Assembly (NCBI GenBank): GCA_023412805.1
Contig: JAEZRM010000145.1
Location: 1 to 64,000 of the forward strand
DNA length: 64,000 nucleotides
From: Pseudomonadota bacterium
Lineage (GTDB): Bacteria > Pseudomonadota > Alphaproteobacteria > Rhizobiales > Hyphomicrobiaceae
Reading direction: 5' to 3'
In this document: positions 17,528 to 25,346 of the stretch, piece after piece
How positions within the stretch are numbered: position 1 is the first letter of the stretch
Layout of the letters: every line of letters begins with the position of its first letter
Translations under genes and position numbers: made by a program
The notes under the pieces: generated by a model
What the model was told of the DNA's origin: nothing
The model's database searches: none
What the model saw: the letters and a program-made list of their open reading frames with translations, nothing else

Positions 17528-17851
17528 TCAGCGCTCCAGAGCTTTTTTCAGGTTGTCGAGCATCTCGACGCTGCGGGCCGCATAAGGGCCGATCCAGCGG
17601 TCGTGAATGTGCTTGATCGGCAACGGGTTGAGATGATTCCAGCGCAGGCGGCCGGCGCGGCGAACGATAACGAGGTCGGCTTCCTCCAGCACCTTGAGGT
17701 GCTGCATCACGGTGCACCGGTCGAGCTCTGGAAAGCGCGAGCAGAGCGCACCTGTCGTCTGTGGCTCATCCTTCAGGGCATCGAGAATGGCGCGTCGCGT
17801 CTCCGCTGCCAGCGCTTTGAAAATACGATCGTTTGCCGCCTCGCTAGACAT
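17528..17851 (-). CDS. ArsR-family helix-turn-helix regulator
   Basis: The 107-residue winged-helix repressor of the ArsR/SmtB family has RIFKALAAETRRAILDALKD (residues 9-28) and the recognition helix region CTVMQHLKVLEEADLVIVRR. It lacks the Cys pair typical of metal sensors in helix alpha-3. That fits the subgroup that pairs with SRPBCC (AHSA1) proteins rather than metals. It is divergent from exactly such a gene with 53 bases between starts, and a palindrome overlaps its start codon, suggesting autoregulation. The longer frame to 17884 runs through that palindrome; ATG 17851 is preferred. Confidence 0.88.
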   Translation of the reverse strand: MSSEAANDRIFKALAAETRRAILDALKDEPQTTGALCSRFPELDRCTVMQHLKVLEEADLVIVRRAGRLRWNHLNPLPIKHIHDRWIGPYAARSVEMLDNLKKALER

Positions 17852-17868
17852 GTTATACATATATAACA
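17851..17868. promoter_or_regulatory. Candidate ArsR operator palindrome
   Basis: The inverted repeat TGTTATA, centre CATA, TATAACA has perfect 7-base arms. It sits in the 53-base gap between the divergent ArsR and SRPBCC genes and touches the ArsR start codon. It is strikingly AT-rich against its GC-rich surroundings. Symmetry, length and position are as expected for an ArsR dimer site controlling both genes. Confidence 0.6.
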
Positions 17869-17904
17869 TAATAGGGACATCCACAAGACGCGTAGGAGGA
17901 AGTC

Positions 17905-18372
17905 ATGGAGTTGAAGTTCAAGGTTTCTGCACGGATCGCGAAGCCTGTCGCCGACGTGTTCGAGGCCGTGGCCAATCCATCGGAGCTGTCCCGCTATTTC
18001 ACGACCGGCGGCGCGAAGGGGCGTCTCGAGACTGGAGCGACGGTGATGTGGGAGTTCGGCGATTTTCCCGGTGCGTTTCCCGTCAACGTGGTGGAGGCCG
18101 TCGAGAACGAGCGGATCGTGTTGCGCTGGGCGGCGGACGACGGCGATCCCATCCCCGGGCAATCGGCGGGCTATCAGACGACGGTCACGATGGTATTCGA
18201 GCCCCTTGACGATGGCCGCACGCTCGTGACCATCAGCGAGGAAGGCTGGCGCGAGACGCCGGGCGGGCTCAAAGCCTCATACAACAATTGCGGCGGGTGG
18301 ATGCAGATGCTCTGCGCGATGAAGGCGCACCTGGATCACGGCATCAATCTGCGTGAGGGCATGTTCAAGTAG
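17905..18372 (+). CDS. SRPBCC (START/AHSA1-like) domain protein
   Basis: The 155-residue protein has the helix-grip fold of the AHSA1 group: opening strand LKFKVSARIAKPVADVFEAV, then LSRYFTT, MWEFGDFPG and a C-terminal helix with WMQMLCAMKAHLDHGINLREG. A strong AGGAGGAAG ribosome site precedes ATG 17905. These proteins bind hydrophobic ligands; the ligand here is unknown. The ArsR-AHSA1 divergent pairing is a recurring bacterial arrangement, in which the regulator likely controls this gene. Confidence 0.87.
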   Translation: MELKFKVSARIAKPVADVFEAVANPSELSRYFTTGGAKGRLETGATVMWEFGDFPGAFPVNVVEAVENERIVLRWAADDGDPIPGQSAGYQTTVTMVFEPLDDGRTLVTISEEGWRETPGGLKASYNNCGGWMQMLCAMKAHLDHGINLREGMFK

Positions 18373-18378
18373 GCGATC

Positions 18379-18816
18379 TCATCTCACACCGCGACCGCCA
18401 CCGCCGCCGATCAGGCCCGCCCCTCCGGAGCGCGGGACGTGGATCAGGTGGCCGCCGCCATGGCGACGGTGGTGCCTGAAGCGACGGTCCTTGAGCGGGT
18501 TACCGGGATAGAAGCCGCCGCCGTACCCGAACCGCACATCGTCTGGTTCGACCTCGGTGATGGTCTGGTGGTGGTGCACCGTGACGTTACGCTCCTCGAT
18601 CGTCAGATTGAGCGGCGTCTTGCCATCCGGATTGATGATGATCTGGCGGTGTGGCGGCAGCGGGCGGAACACGCGCACGCCTTCCTCGATGGTCACCGTG
18701 GCGCCGTAGAAGGGGCGCGTCTCGATACGCGTGAGCGAGGCTGCTGCGGCGGCACTGGCGCCGGCGGTCAGCAGGGCGAGGCTGAGCAGGGAGGTCGACA
18801 GCAGCGGGCGACGCAT
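18379..18816 (-). CDS. Secreted His/Gly-rich hypothetical protein
   Basis: A 145-residue protein of unknown function. Residues 1-26 form a clear Sec signal peptide (MRRPLLST, Leu-rich core, ASAAAAA). The mature part has a short region with NPDGKTPLNLTIEERNVTVH, then a low-complexity tail rich in Gly, Arg and His (RFRHHRRHGGGHLIHV and a terminal Gly run). The His-rich tail might bind metal, but this is inference. It converges on the SRPBCC gene with only six bases between stops. Confidence 0.7.
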   Translation of the reverse strand: MRRPLLSTSLLSLALLTAGASAAAAASLTRIETRPFYGATVTIEEGVRVFRPLPPHRQIIINPDGKTPLNLTIEERNVTVHHHQTITEVEPDDVRFGYGGGFYPGNPLKDRRFRHHRRHGGGHLIHVPRSGGAGLIGGGGGRGVR

Positions 18817-18900
18817 GATGCTACAACTCCAACTGGATCGTATTGGTGGAAGATACTACCCGAGCTACTGAAGGATGCTTTAAGAATTTGGTAACAATGC

Positions 18901-19857
18901 TTAATGTTTTGCAGCATCTGCAACGCGTGCGCGCAGCCCAGCCGGAAGTGCGAAACCGCGCAGCAACTCGCCGAGGCTCATGGGGCGCTTGCCGGCGCGC
19001 TGTACCTCGATGAGGCGGAGGGCACCGGATCCACATGCAATGGTTCCGGCGTCATCGATGAAAGTGCCGGCCTCCCCTGAACCATCGACGAGCGCCGCGC
19101 GAAGTACTTTGAGCCGCTCGGTTCGCCCTTCATGCATGATCTCGAGGTAGGCGCCCGGCCATGGCGAGAGACCATGGATCTGATTGCGCACCTGGACCGC
19201 TGAGCGTGTCCAGTCGATCTGCGCCTCGGCCTTCTCGATCTTGGCCGCATAGGTCACGCCTTCGGGCAGTTGCGGCGTACACACGAGAGCGCCGCGCTCC
19301 AGTGCGTCCAACGCATCGACCATGAGGGCGGCACCGCGCGCGGCCATGAGATCATGCAGCTTGCCCGCCGTCATGTCCGGATCGATCGCGAGTGGCATGT
19401 GCGCGCAGACAGATCCCGTATCGAGGCCTTCATCCATGCGCATGATGCTCGCCGCGGTCTGCGTATCTCCGGCCATTATCGCGCGCTGAATGGGCGCAGC
19501 ACCCCGCCAGCGTGGCAGCGCCGAAGCATGAAGATTGAAACACCCGAAGCGCGGGGCTTCGAGGATCGGTCGAGGGAGAATGAGACCGTAGGCCACCACG
19601 ACGGCGGCATCGGCTTCATGCGCCGCGAATGCTGCCTGCGCTGCCGGATCGCGCAGCGTGCGCGGCGTCAGGACTGGAATGCCCGCCGTTTCGGCAAACT
19701 TGTGCACGGGCGATTTTTGCTCGTGCATGCCGCGTCCGGCGGGACGTGGCGGCTGGGAATAGACGGCGGCGATGGTGTGGCCGGCTTCAGCGATAGCCGC
19801 GAGCGTCGGAACGGAGAAATCCGGCGTGCCCATGAAAACGATGCGTAGCATGTTCAT
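18901..19857 (-). CDS. fmt: Methionyl-tRNA formyltransferase
   Basis: Formylates initiator Met-tRNA using 10-formyl-THF in the cytoplasm. The 318-residue protein shows LRIVFMGTPDFSVPTLAAI at the N-terminus, the folate/catalytic region FGCFNLHASALPRWRGAAPI (Asn and His of the active site) and RMDEGLDTGSV. The C-terminal OB-like domain includes VRNQIHGLSPWPGAYLEI. ATG 19857 was chosen (MNML), as frames further upstream use a TTG. It lies downstream of def on the same strand (105-base gap), the usual fmt/def neighbourhood. Confidence 0.96.
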   Translation of the reverse strand: MNMLRIVFMGTPDFSVPTLAAIAEAGHTIAAVYSQPPRPAGRGMHEQKSPVHKFAETAGIPVLTPRTLRDPAAQAAFAAHEADAAVVVAYGLILPRPILEAPRFGCFNLHASALPRWRGAAPIQRAIMAGDTQTAASIMRMDEGLDTGSVCAHMPLAIDPDMTAGKLHDLMAARGAALMVDALDALERGALVCTPQLPEGVTYAAKIEKAEAQIDWTRSAVQVRNQIHGLSPWPGAYLEIMHEGRTERLKVLRAALVDGSGEAGTFIDDAGTIACGSGALRLIEVQRAGKRPMSLGELLRGFALPAGLRARVADAAKH

Positions 19858-19962
19858 AGGATCCAAGCTCGAGGGCGAAACAGAAAATCATCTGGCCGTA
19901 TGGTGGCCCTCGCCATGGCAGGCCACCGCTCTCGCCTGCCAGCGCGAGCGAAGGAACAAAGT

Positions 19963-20481
19963 CTATGCGGCAGGCCCGTCCTTTGCCTGCTTGCGGAAGC
20001 GCCGCACGATGATGTCACGCTTCAGGCGGGTCAAAAAGTCGATGATCAACTTGCCGTCGAGATGGTCCATCTCATGCTGTATGGCCGTCGCAAGCAGACC
20101 GTCGGCGGTGAGTTCCTGCCGCGCGCCCGTGCGATCCGTATAGCGTACGGTAAGCGATGATGGCCGTTCGATCTCGATGCGCACGTCGGGAATGGAGAGG
20201 CACCCTTCCTCGTGCATCCGCATCTCGCCGCCGAGTGAGACGATCTCCGGATTGATCATGGCGATCGGCTGCTTCTCATCCTCCTTGTCGGTCACGTCCA
20301 GGACGAGGAGACGGCGCGGCACACCGACCTGCACGGCAGCGAGACCCACGCCCGGCGCCTCGTACATGGTTTCCAGCATGTCGTCGATCAGCTGGTTCAG
20401 CTCGCTGTCCACGCGTTCGATGGGCGCCGACGGCTGGCGCAGCAGGGGATCGGGCAGGATGATGATCGGAAGTTTGGCCAT
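19963..20481 (-). CDS. def: Peptide deformylase
   Basis: Metalloenzyme that removes the N-formyl group from nascent proteins, the functional partner of Fmt. The 172-residue product has all three family motifs: GVGLAAVQVG (about residues 46-55), EGCLSIP with the metal Cys, and HEMDHLDG with the HExxH metal site. ATG 20481 gives the normal start MAKLPIIILPDPLL. The longer frame to 20523 adds 14 unconserved residues. It is divergent from the protease/RimK-like fusion gene. Confidence 0.96.
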   Translation of the reverse strand: MAKLPIIILPDPLLRQPSAPIERVDSELNQLIDDMLETMYEAPGVGLAAVQVGVPRRLLVLDVTDKEDEKQPIAMINPEIVSLGGEMRMHEEGCLSIPDVRIEIERPSSLTVRYTDRTGARQELTADGLLATAIQHEMDHLDGKLIIDFLTRLKRDIIVRRFRKQAKDGPAA

Positions 20482-20648
20482 GCCGCTCAGATAGGCAACA
20501 CGGCCGTTCCGGTCAATTGTCATTCCGGCGGATCGCCTATCCTATCGCCTATCATATGGTAAGCGCCGAGTTTGCGTTGCGCGGGCGCTCTCTCTGGGTT
20601 ACCTGCTCGGCAGACCGATCCGGCAACCGCGAAATTGAGGAAAAGGAC

Positions 20649-21896
20649 GTGTCTGAGGCCTTCGTGCTCGGCTGGGAGGAATGGGTCGGCCTTCCCGACC
20701 TCGGCTTGCCTGCGGTCAAGGCCAAGGTCGATACCGGTGCCAAGACTTCCGCGCTGCACGCCTTTTTCGTCGAGCCGTATGGATCCGCCTCGCGGCGCAT
20801 GGTGCGTTTCGGCGTGCACCCTATACCCGGCCGCAATGACGTCGAGGTCATTTGCACCGCCGAGGTCATCGATCATCGCGAGGTGACGAGCTCCAATGGC
20901 GAGCGCGAGATGCGCTACGTCATTCGCACCTCGCTCAAGCTCGGCGAACGGACCTGGCCGATCGAACTCACGCTCACCAATCGCGAGACCATGAGCTATC
21001 GCATGCTCATCGGCCGCCAGGCCATCCAGGACGACATGCTCGTCGATCCGGCGACCTCCTTTCGCCAGCCGCGTCTCAGCTATCGTCTCTACGAAATTCC
21101 AACGCGCACCGCCGATGATCGCCGTTCGCTCACCATCGGCCTTTTGACGCGGCGCCCGGACAACGCGACCAACCGGCGCATACAGCGCGTCGCCGAGCGG
21201 CGCGGCCACAAGCTTATCATGGTGGACCGGGACCGTGTTTCGCTTTTCATCGACACGAGTGATCCGGCAATCCTGCTCGATGGATCATCAGTGCCCCACT
21301 GCGATGCACTGATCGTGCGCCCAGGGCGTGGTACGCCGACATTCTCCGCCGCAGTCGCGCGTCACTTCGAGACGCTCGGCGCCGTCGTGGTCAATGGTCC
21401 GGATGCCCTGCTGCGCGTCGCCGATCCGCTTGCGACGCGTCAGCTTCTTGCGCGCGCTGGCATTCCGGTGCCGGCTGCGGCAGTCAGCAGCGCGGCTGCC
21501 AACCCGGATGCGACCGACCGGCATCTTTTCGCGGAAGGTTTCGGTGGCCAGGCGCTGGGACTTCTCGTGCGCCATACGGTCGTCGGCAGCCGTGCCGTCG
21601 CGGCGATGTCGCGACGTGTGCGCGGTCGTGATGACATAGACAGCGAGGCCGAGTGGCGCACGGACGATGGTGCCGCCGTCGAAGCGACGCGCGGCGTGGC
21701 CGAGCAGGTCGTGTGCGTTCTCGGTCTCGAGCTTGCCGGTGTCGATGTCATTGCCGCGCGCCAAGGCCCGATCGTGGTCGGCGTAACGGTTGCGCCAGCG
21801 ATCTCGCTCGCCGAGCGCATTACTGGCGCGGCGATCTCGGAGGCGATCGTCGTCTACATCGAGCAGACGGCCCGCGCTATCACGAGAAATCAATAA
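20649..21896 (+). CDS. RimB-like retropepsin domain fused to degenerate RimK-like ATP-grasp domain
   Basis: This 415-residue two-domain protein starts at GTG 20649 after a GAGG-type ribosome site. Residues 1-150 match the retropepsin-like 'ATP-dependent zinc protease' family (RimB-like), with the active-site motif VDTGAKTSALHA at about 27-38. Residues 155-410 follow RimK (ribosomal S6 glutamate ligase) from TIGLLTRR through NGPDALLRVADPLATRQLLARAG to GLELAGVDVIAARQGP. However, the segment carrying the ATP-binding Lys and glycine loop of RimK is absent, and the metal motif E-x-N-x-x-P-G reads GVTVAPA. Ligase activity is therefore unlikely. The fusion may use the RimK fold for substrate recognition. 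Confidence 0.85.
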   Translation: MSEAFVLGWEEWVGLPDLGLPAVKAKVDTGAKTSALHAFFVEPYGSASRRMVRFGVHPIPGRNDVEVICTAEVIDHREVTSSNGEREMRYVIRTSLKLGERTWPIELTLTNRETMSYRMLIGRQAIQDDMLVDPATSFRQPRLSYRLYEIPTRTADDRRSLTIGLLTRRPDNATNRRIQRVAERRGHKLIMVDRDRVSLFIDTSDPAILLDGSSVPHCDALIVRPGRGTPTFSAAVARHFETLGAVVVNGPDALLRVADPLATRQLLARAGIPVPAAAVSSAAANPDATDRHLFAEGFGGQALGLLVRHTVVGSRAVAAMSRRVRGRDDIDSEAEWRTDDGAAVEATRGVAEQVVCVLGLELAGVDVIAARQGPIVVGVTVAPAISLAERITGAAISEAIVVYIEQTARAITRNQ

Positions 21897-22026
21897 AAGA
21901 CGGGGGTTCCGGGGGTGTCCCCCGGTTGGGTACAGGGCGAAAGCCCTGTTCGCGCCTTTGGCGCGAGTGGGGCTAGCCCCACGCCCCCACAGGGAGGGAT
22001 ACCCTCCCTGACCTACCCGCCTTTTT
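21894..22026 (+). repeat. Mosaic palindromic intergenic repeat, copy 3 (complete)
   Basis: Five consecutive hairpins start at the stop codon of the fusion gene: CCGGGGG/CCCCCGG around TGT (identical to copies 1 and 2), ACAGGGC/GCCCTGT, TCGCGCC/GGCGCGA, GTGGGGC/GCCCCAC and AGGGAGGG/CCCTCCCT. Entry AAAAGACGGG and exit CCCGCCTTTTTG resemble copy 1. As with copy 1 it occupies a gap between convergent genes. Arms that differ between copies keep pairing, which suggests selection on structure. Confidence 0.85.
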
Positions 22027-22031
22027 GAACT

Positions 22032-23120
22032 TCAGCGCACGCGATAGCGTTCGATGGCGTCCGGATCGAAGGTGAAGCCGAGGCCTGGGCGATCTGGCAC
22101 AGCGACGTGGCCGTCGTCGATCCTGATGCGCTCGCGGTAGAGCATGGCCGTCCATGGCATATATTCGAGCCATGTCGCATTCGCGAACGCACCGAGGATC
22201 GAGACACTCTGCTCCGTGAAAAGGTGGTTGGAAATGGCGATGTCGTGCGCGGCCGCCAGATGCGCGACCTTGATGAACTCGCTGACGCCGCCGACGCGAC
22301 CGAGATCGGCCATCCAGATGTCCGCCGAGCCGTGCGCGAGCATTTCACGGAAGCCGTAGCGCGTGGCCTCCGTCTCGCCGCTTGCGATCGGCGTATCGAT
22401 GGCTGCCGCGACGCGGCCCGAGCCACGGTAGTCGTAGGGCGGCACGGGTTCCTCGAACCATGTGAGATCGAAGGCTTCGAGTTTGCGCGCGAGACGGATT
22501 GCGTGGTCCGCCGTGAAGCCGCGACTGCAGTCGCACATGAGCGAAACTTTGGGGCCTATGGCTTTGCGCACGGCGGCGACGCGTTCGACGTCCTCCTCGA
22601 TATGCTTCTTGCCAAGGCGCATTTTTACGCCGGCAAAGCCTTGCGCGATATAGCCGGCGGCTTCATCGGCGAGTTCATCAGGCGTCGAGGAGAGCCAGAG
22701 GCCCGCGCTCGAGTAGACCGGAATGCGGTCGTGCGCGCTGCCGAGCATGGCGGAGACGGACGCACCGAGCGCTTTGCCCTTGGCATCCCAAAGTGCGGTG
22801 TCGATGGCCGCGAGGCCGAAGATCGTCACGCCCTTGTGGCCGAGGAAGTAGAGTTCGCGCCAGAGCTTTTCCCAGATGCGCTCGGCGTGGCGGATATCAG
22901 CGCCGACGACGGCAGGCTTCAGGCTTTGCACCATGGCATCGAGCAATTCGATGCGCCGTCCACCGTTCGTGAAGAGAAAGCTCTCACCCGTGACGCCGAC
23001 ATCGGTGTCGATGAAGACGAGCACGCAACGTATGCGGTCATGACCGACACCGCTCGAATTGAGCGTCGGGCGTGCGAGCGGCAGCTCGACGATGATCGTG
23101 CGCAGATCCGTGACCCGCAT
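22032..23120 (-). CDS. Enolase-superfamily enzyme, mandelate racemase/muconate lactonizing type
   Basis: The 362-residue member of the mandelate racemase/muconate-lactonizing family is a Mg-dependent sugar-acid dehydratase or racemase. In barrel order it shows the Lys-x-Arg pair in GVKMRLG (about residue 165), metal ligands Asp in LMCDCSRGF, Glu in WFEEPVPP and Glu in ASGETEATR, then DLGRVGG and the late His in AISNHLFTEQS. The catalytic pair is Lys-x-Arg, not the Lys-x-Lys of mandelate racemase. The exact substrate is not assignable. It is last in a minus-strand run with the MBL and SMP-30 genes; the latter would suit a sugar-acid pathway. Confidence 0.88.
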   Translation of the reverse strand: MRVTDLRTIIVELPLARPTLNSSGVGHDRIRCVLVFIDTDVGVTGESFLFTNGGRRIELLDAMVQSLKPAVVGADIRHAERIWEKLWRELYFLGHKGVTIFGLAAIDTALWDAKGKALGASVSAMLGSAHDRIPVYSSAGLWLSSTPDELADEAAGYIAQGFAGVKMRLGKKHIEEDVERVAAVRKAIGPKVSLMCDCSRGFTADHAIRLARKLEAFDLTWFEEPVPPYDYRGSGRVAAAIDTPIASGETEATRYGFREMLAHGSADIWMADLGRVGGVSEFIKVAHLAAAHDIAISNHLFTEQSVSILGAFANATWLEYMPWTAMLYRERIRIDDGHVAVPDRPGLGFTFDPDAIERYRVR

Positions 23121-23188
23121 GGCGTTTGCTCCCGGTAGCCGTTTCTTATCGCGTCACGATGGCGCGATCGCGTGGCCGGGCGCAAGGC

Positions 23189-24262
23189 TCAATGCGCGGC
23201 GAGCAGCTCGCTGTCCGGTCCCTCGGCGCGGCCATACAGAATGCGGCCGTCGGGCGTCGTCGTGCGTGTGGCGCGGCCGCGGCCGACGAGATAGTTCGCG
23301 TGTGCCAGCGTCTCAGCGAGCGCGAGGCGGCCTTGCCCTTCGGCGACCGCGCGCGAGAAGAGCCCACGGGCGAGTTCCATCGCAACGCGCGGCTCGTCCA
23401 TGAGGCGGGTGAGGTCGTCGAGGCGAAGCTCGTGGTGATGCGCGAGCTGATCGGCGCGCGCGTGCAGGCCGTAGAAGGGCAGGCCGTGCGATGGCAGCAC
23501 GAGCGTATCGGTGGGCAGCGCCTTGAAACGCGGAAGCGAGTCCAGATAATCGGTGAGCGGGTCGGCTTCGGGCATGGCCGGGAAAACGCCGATCATGGGT
23601 GAGATGCGGGAGAGGATCTGATCGCCGGCAATGAGAATGCGGTCTTCGGCGCACCAGAAAGAGGCATGCTCCAGCGCGTGACCGCCCGCCACGATCACTT
23701 CCCAGTCGCGCTCGCCGAAACGGAGGGTGTCACCGTCGCGCAAGCGCGTGAATGAAGGTGGCATCGGCCCGAGCAGGGCCTGCGTGCGGTCACGGTCGGC
23801 GGCGTATGATGTGAGCGCGGCCGCATCGCAGCCATGGGCGATCAGGTAACGCTCGGCGGCATCAACGGCCGACTTCGACTGCGAATCCCACAGACGCACC
23901 TGCGCCGACATCCATTCCGCGAGCGTCGAGATGAAAGGCACGTTGCCGGCGCGCTCCGTGAGCCAGCCCGCGAGGCCAACGTGATCTGTATGTCCATGCG
24001 TGGCGATGAGCCTGTTGACGGGCGCGTCGGCGAGCGGGCCCACGAACAGCGCATTCCACACAGCGCGTGCGTCGCTCGTGTCCGCGCCCGTGTCGATGAG
24101 CGTCCAGCCATCGGCATCGCGCAGCAGCCACACGTTCACATGGTTCAGTCGGAAGGGGAGTGGCAGCCGCGCCCAGAGAATGCCCGGTGCGATCTGATAG
24201 GTCTCAGTGCCTTGAGGGTGGCTCTCGTGCAGATAGCGAATTTCCGCTGCCGATGTCGTCAT
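23189..24262 (-). CDS. MBL-fold metallo-hydrolase
   Basis: The 357-residue metallo-beta-lactamase-fold protein has the metal motif ATHGHTDHVGLAGWL (H-x-H-x-D-H, about residues 92-106), a later His in AGGHALEHASFW and the metal Asp in ILIAGDQIL. A C-terminal domain of about 100 residues follows, as in glyoxalase II-like and RNase Z-like lactonase groups. ATG 24262 is preceded by AGGAG; the frame extends upstream to 24445 only through overlap with the next gene. Its substrate, probably a thioester or lactone, is unknown. Confidence 0.86.
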   Translation of the reverse strand: MTTSAAEIRYLHESHPQGTETYQIAPGILWARLPLPFRLNHVNVWLLRDADGWTLIDTGADTSDARAVWNALFVGPLADAPVNRLIATHGHTDHVGLAGWLTERAGNVPFISTLAEWMSAQVRLWDSQSKSAVDAAERYLIAHGCDAAALTSYAADRDRTQALLGPMPPSFTRLRDGDTLRFGERDWEVIVAGGHALEHASFWCAEDRILIAGDQILSRISPMIGVFPAMPEADPLTDYLDSLPRFKALPTDTLVLPSHGLPFYGLHARADQLAHHHELRLDDLTRLMDEPRVAMELARGLFSRAVAEGQGRLALAETLAHANYLVGRGRATRTTTPDGRILYGRAEGPDSELLAAH

Positions 24263-24377
24263 GCGGGAATGTGCTCCTGATCCGTGGTCGCCCCAAGCCT
24301 CTAGGTGCCCGAGGTAGCGCAGGGAGACGGTCGCCACCAGAGACCCCTGCGCATGGCTCCTGTCGCGGAACGGACAG

Positions 24378-25331
24378 CTACCAGCGCCACTGAACGGGCT
24401 CGGCGCCCGCGATGGGTGACGCAAACGAGACGACGCCCGCGCCATTGAGGCAGCCGAGGTAGACGGTTTTCAGATCCGGACCACCGAATGCGACGCTGGC
24501 GATATTTTTGAGCGATCGCGTGGCGCCGCCCTCGAGACCTTCGCGGCCCCCGAGCCCGCGCTGGAACTGGGCTTCTGCGCGGTCGATGACGTCCTGATCG
24601 GAGTCGTCCAGAATGAGCGTCCGCCGGCCATTCGGCTCGATCCGGATAACGCGGTTGGAGACGACACACGCGACCCACGCCGCGCCTTCGGCATCGAAGG
24701 CAAATCCGTCCGGCAACTCACCCGGGCCGAATTCGTGCATCACTTCGCGACGGCCGAGGCCGTGCTTCGTGACGGGAAAGCGCGTGATGCGATGGCCCAT
24801 GGTTTCGTTGACCCAGAGCCACTGTCCGCTCGGATCGACATGACACTCGTTCGTGTAGGCGAGGCCCCCTGCAACGATGCGCGCGCCATTCTTGTCGCGA
24901 CGAACGATGAAACCATCGCCGAAGTTCGGCACCATGGCACGCTCGCGCGGATATTGCCGCGTCGAGACCGAGATCCATTCGTTGTGATCTGCGTCGAGGC
25001 CCACGAAGTTGCACACGCGCAGCGTTTCACCCTCGACTTCGAAGAGTTCGGGCCAGAGCCGCCACTCATGATCGAGCCGCCACAGCCCGCCACCGGGGCC
25101 GAGATTGGCAATGAGAAACTGACGATCCGGGCGCATCGCGACGCCGTTCGGCACAAACCCTGGAGGGGCGCCGACGAGTGTGCGCTTGGGCTTGCCGATC
25201 TCGGCGATGCCCGCTTCGTGATCGCCGACGAAGATCTCGCCCTTCGCCGTCGTCAGCACGCATTCAGGCCGCTTGAGGCCACTGCCGACCCACGTGATCG
25301 CGGACAAAGGAACGAGGGGCTTTTCCTTCAT
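24378..25331 (-). CDS. SMP-30/gluconolactonase family protein
   Basis: The 317-residue six-bladed propeller of the SMP-30/gluconolactonase/LRE family is likely a Ca- or Zn-dependent lactonase. Expected metal-site segments are the Glu in LKRPECVLTT (about residue 23), the Asn in YTNECHVDPSG and the Asp in LPDGFAFDAEG. No signal peptide is visible. It lies on the same strand as the sulfurtransferase upstream (15-base gap) and the MBL and enolase-superfamily genes downstream, so a sugar-acid lactone route is plausible but unproven. Confidence 0.87.
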   Translation of the reverse strand: MKEKPLVPLSAITWVGSGLKRPECVLTTAKGEIFVGDHEAGIAEIGKPKRTLVGAPPGFVPNGVAMRPDRQFLIANLGPGGGLWRLDHEWRLWPELFEVEGETLRVCNFVGLDADHNEWISVSTRQYPRERAMVPNFGDGFIVRRDKNGARIVAGGLAYTNECHVDPSGQWLWVNETMGHRITRFPVTKHGLGRREVMHEFGPGELPDGFAFDAEGAAWVACVVSNRVIRIEPNGRRTLILDDSDQDVIDRAEAQFQRGLGGREGLEGGATRSLKNIASVAFGGPDLKTVYLGCLNGAGVVSFASPIAGAEPVQWRW

Positions 25332-25346
25332 GTCGTTTGCCCCTGC

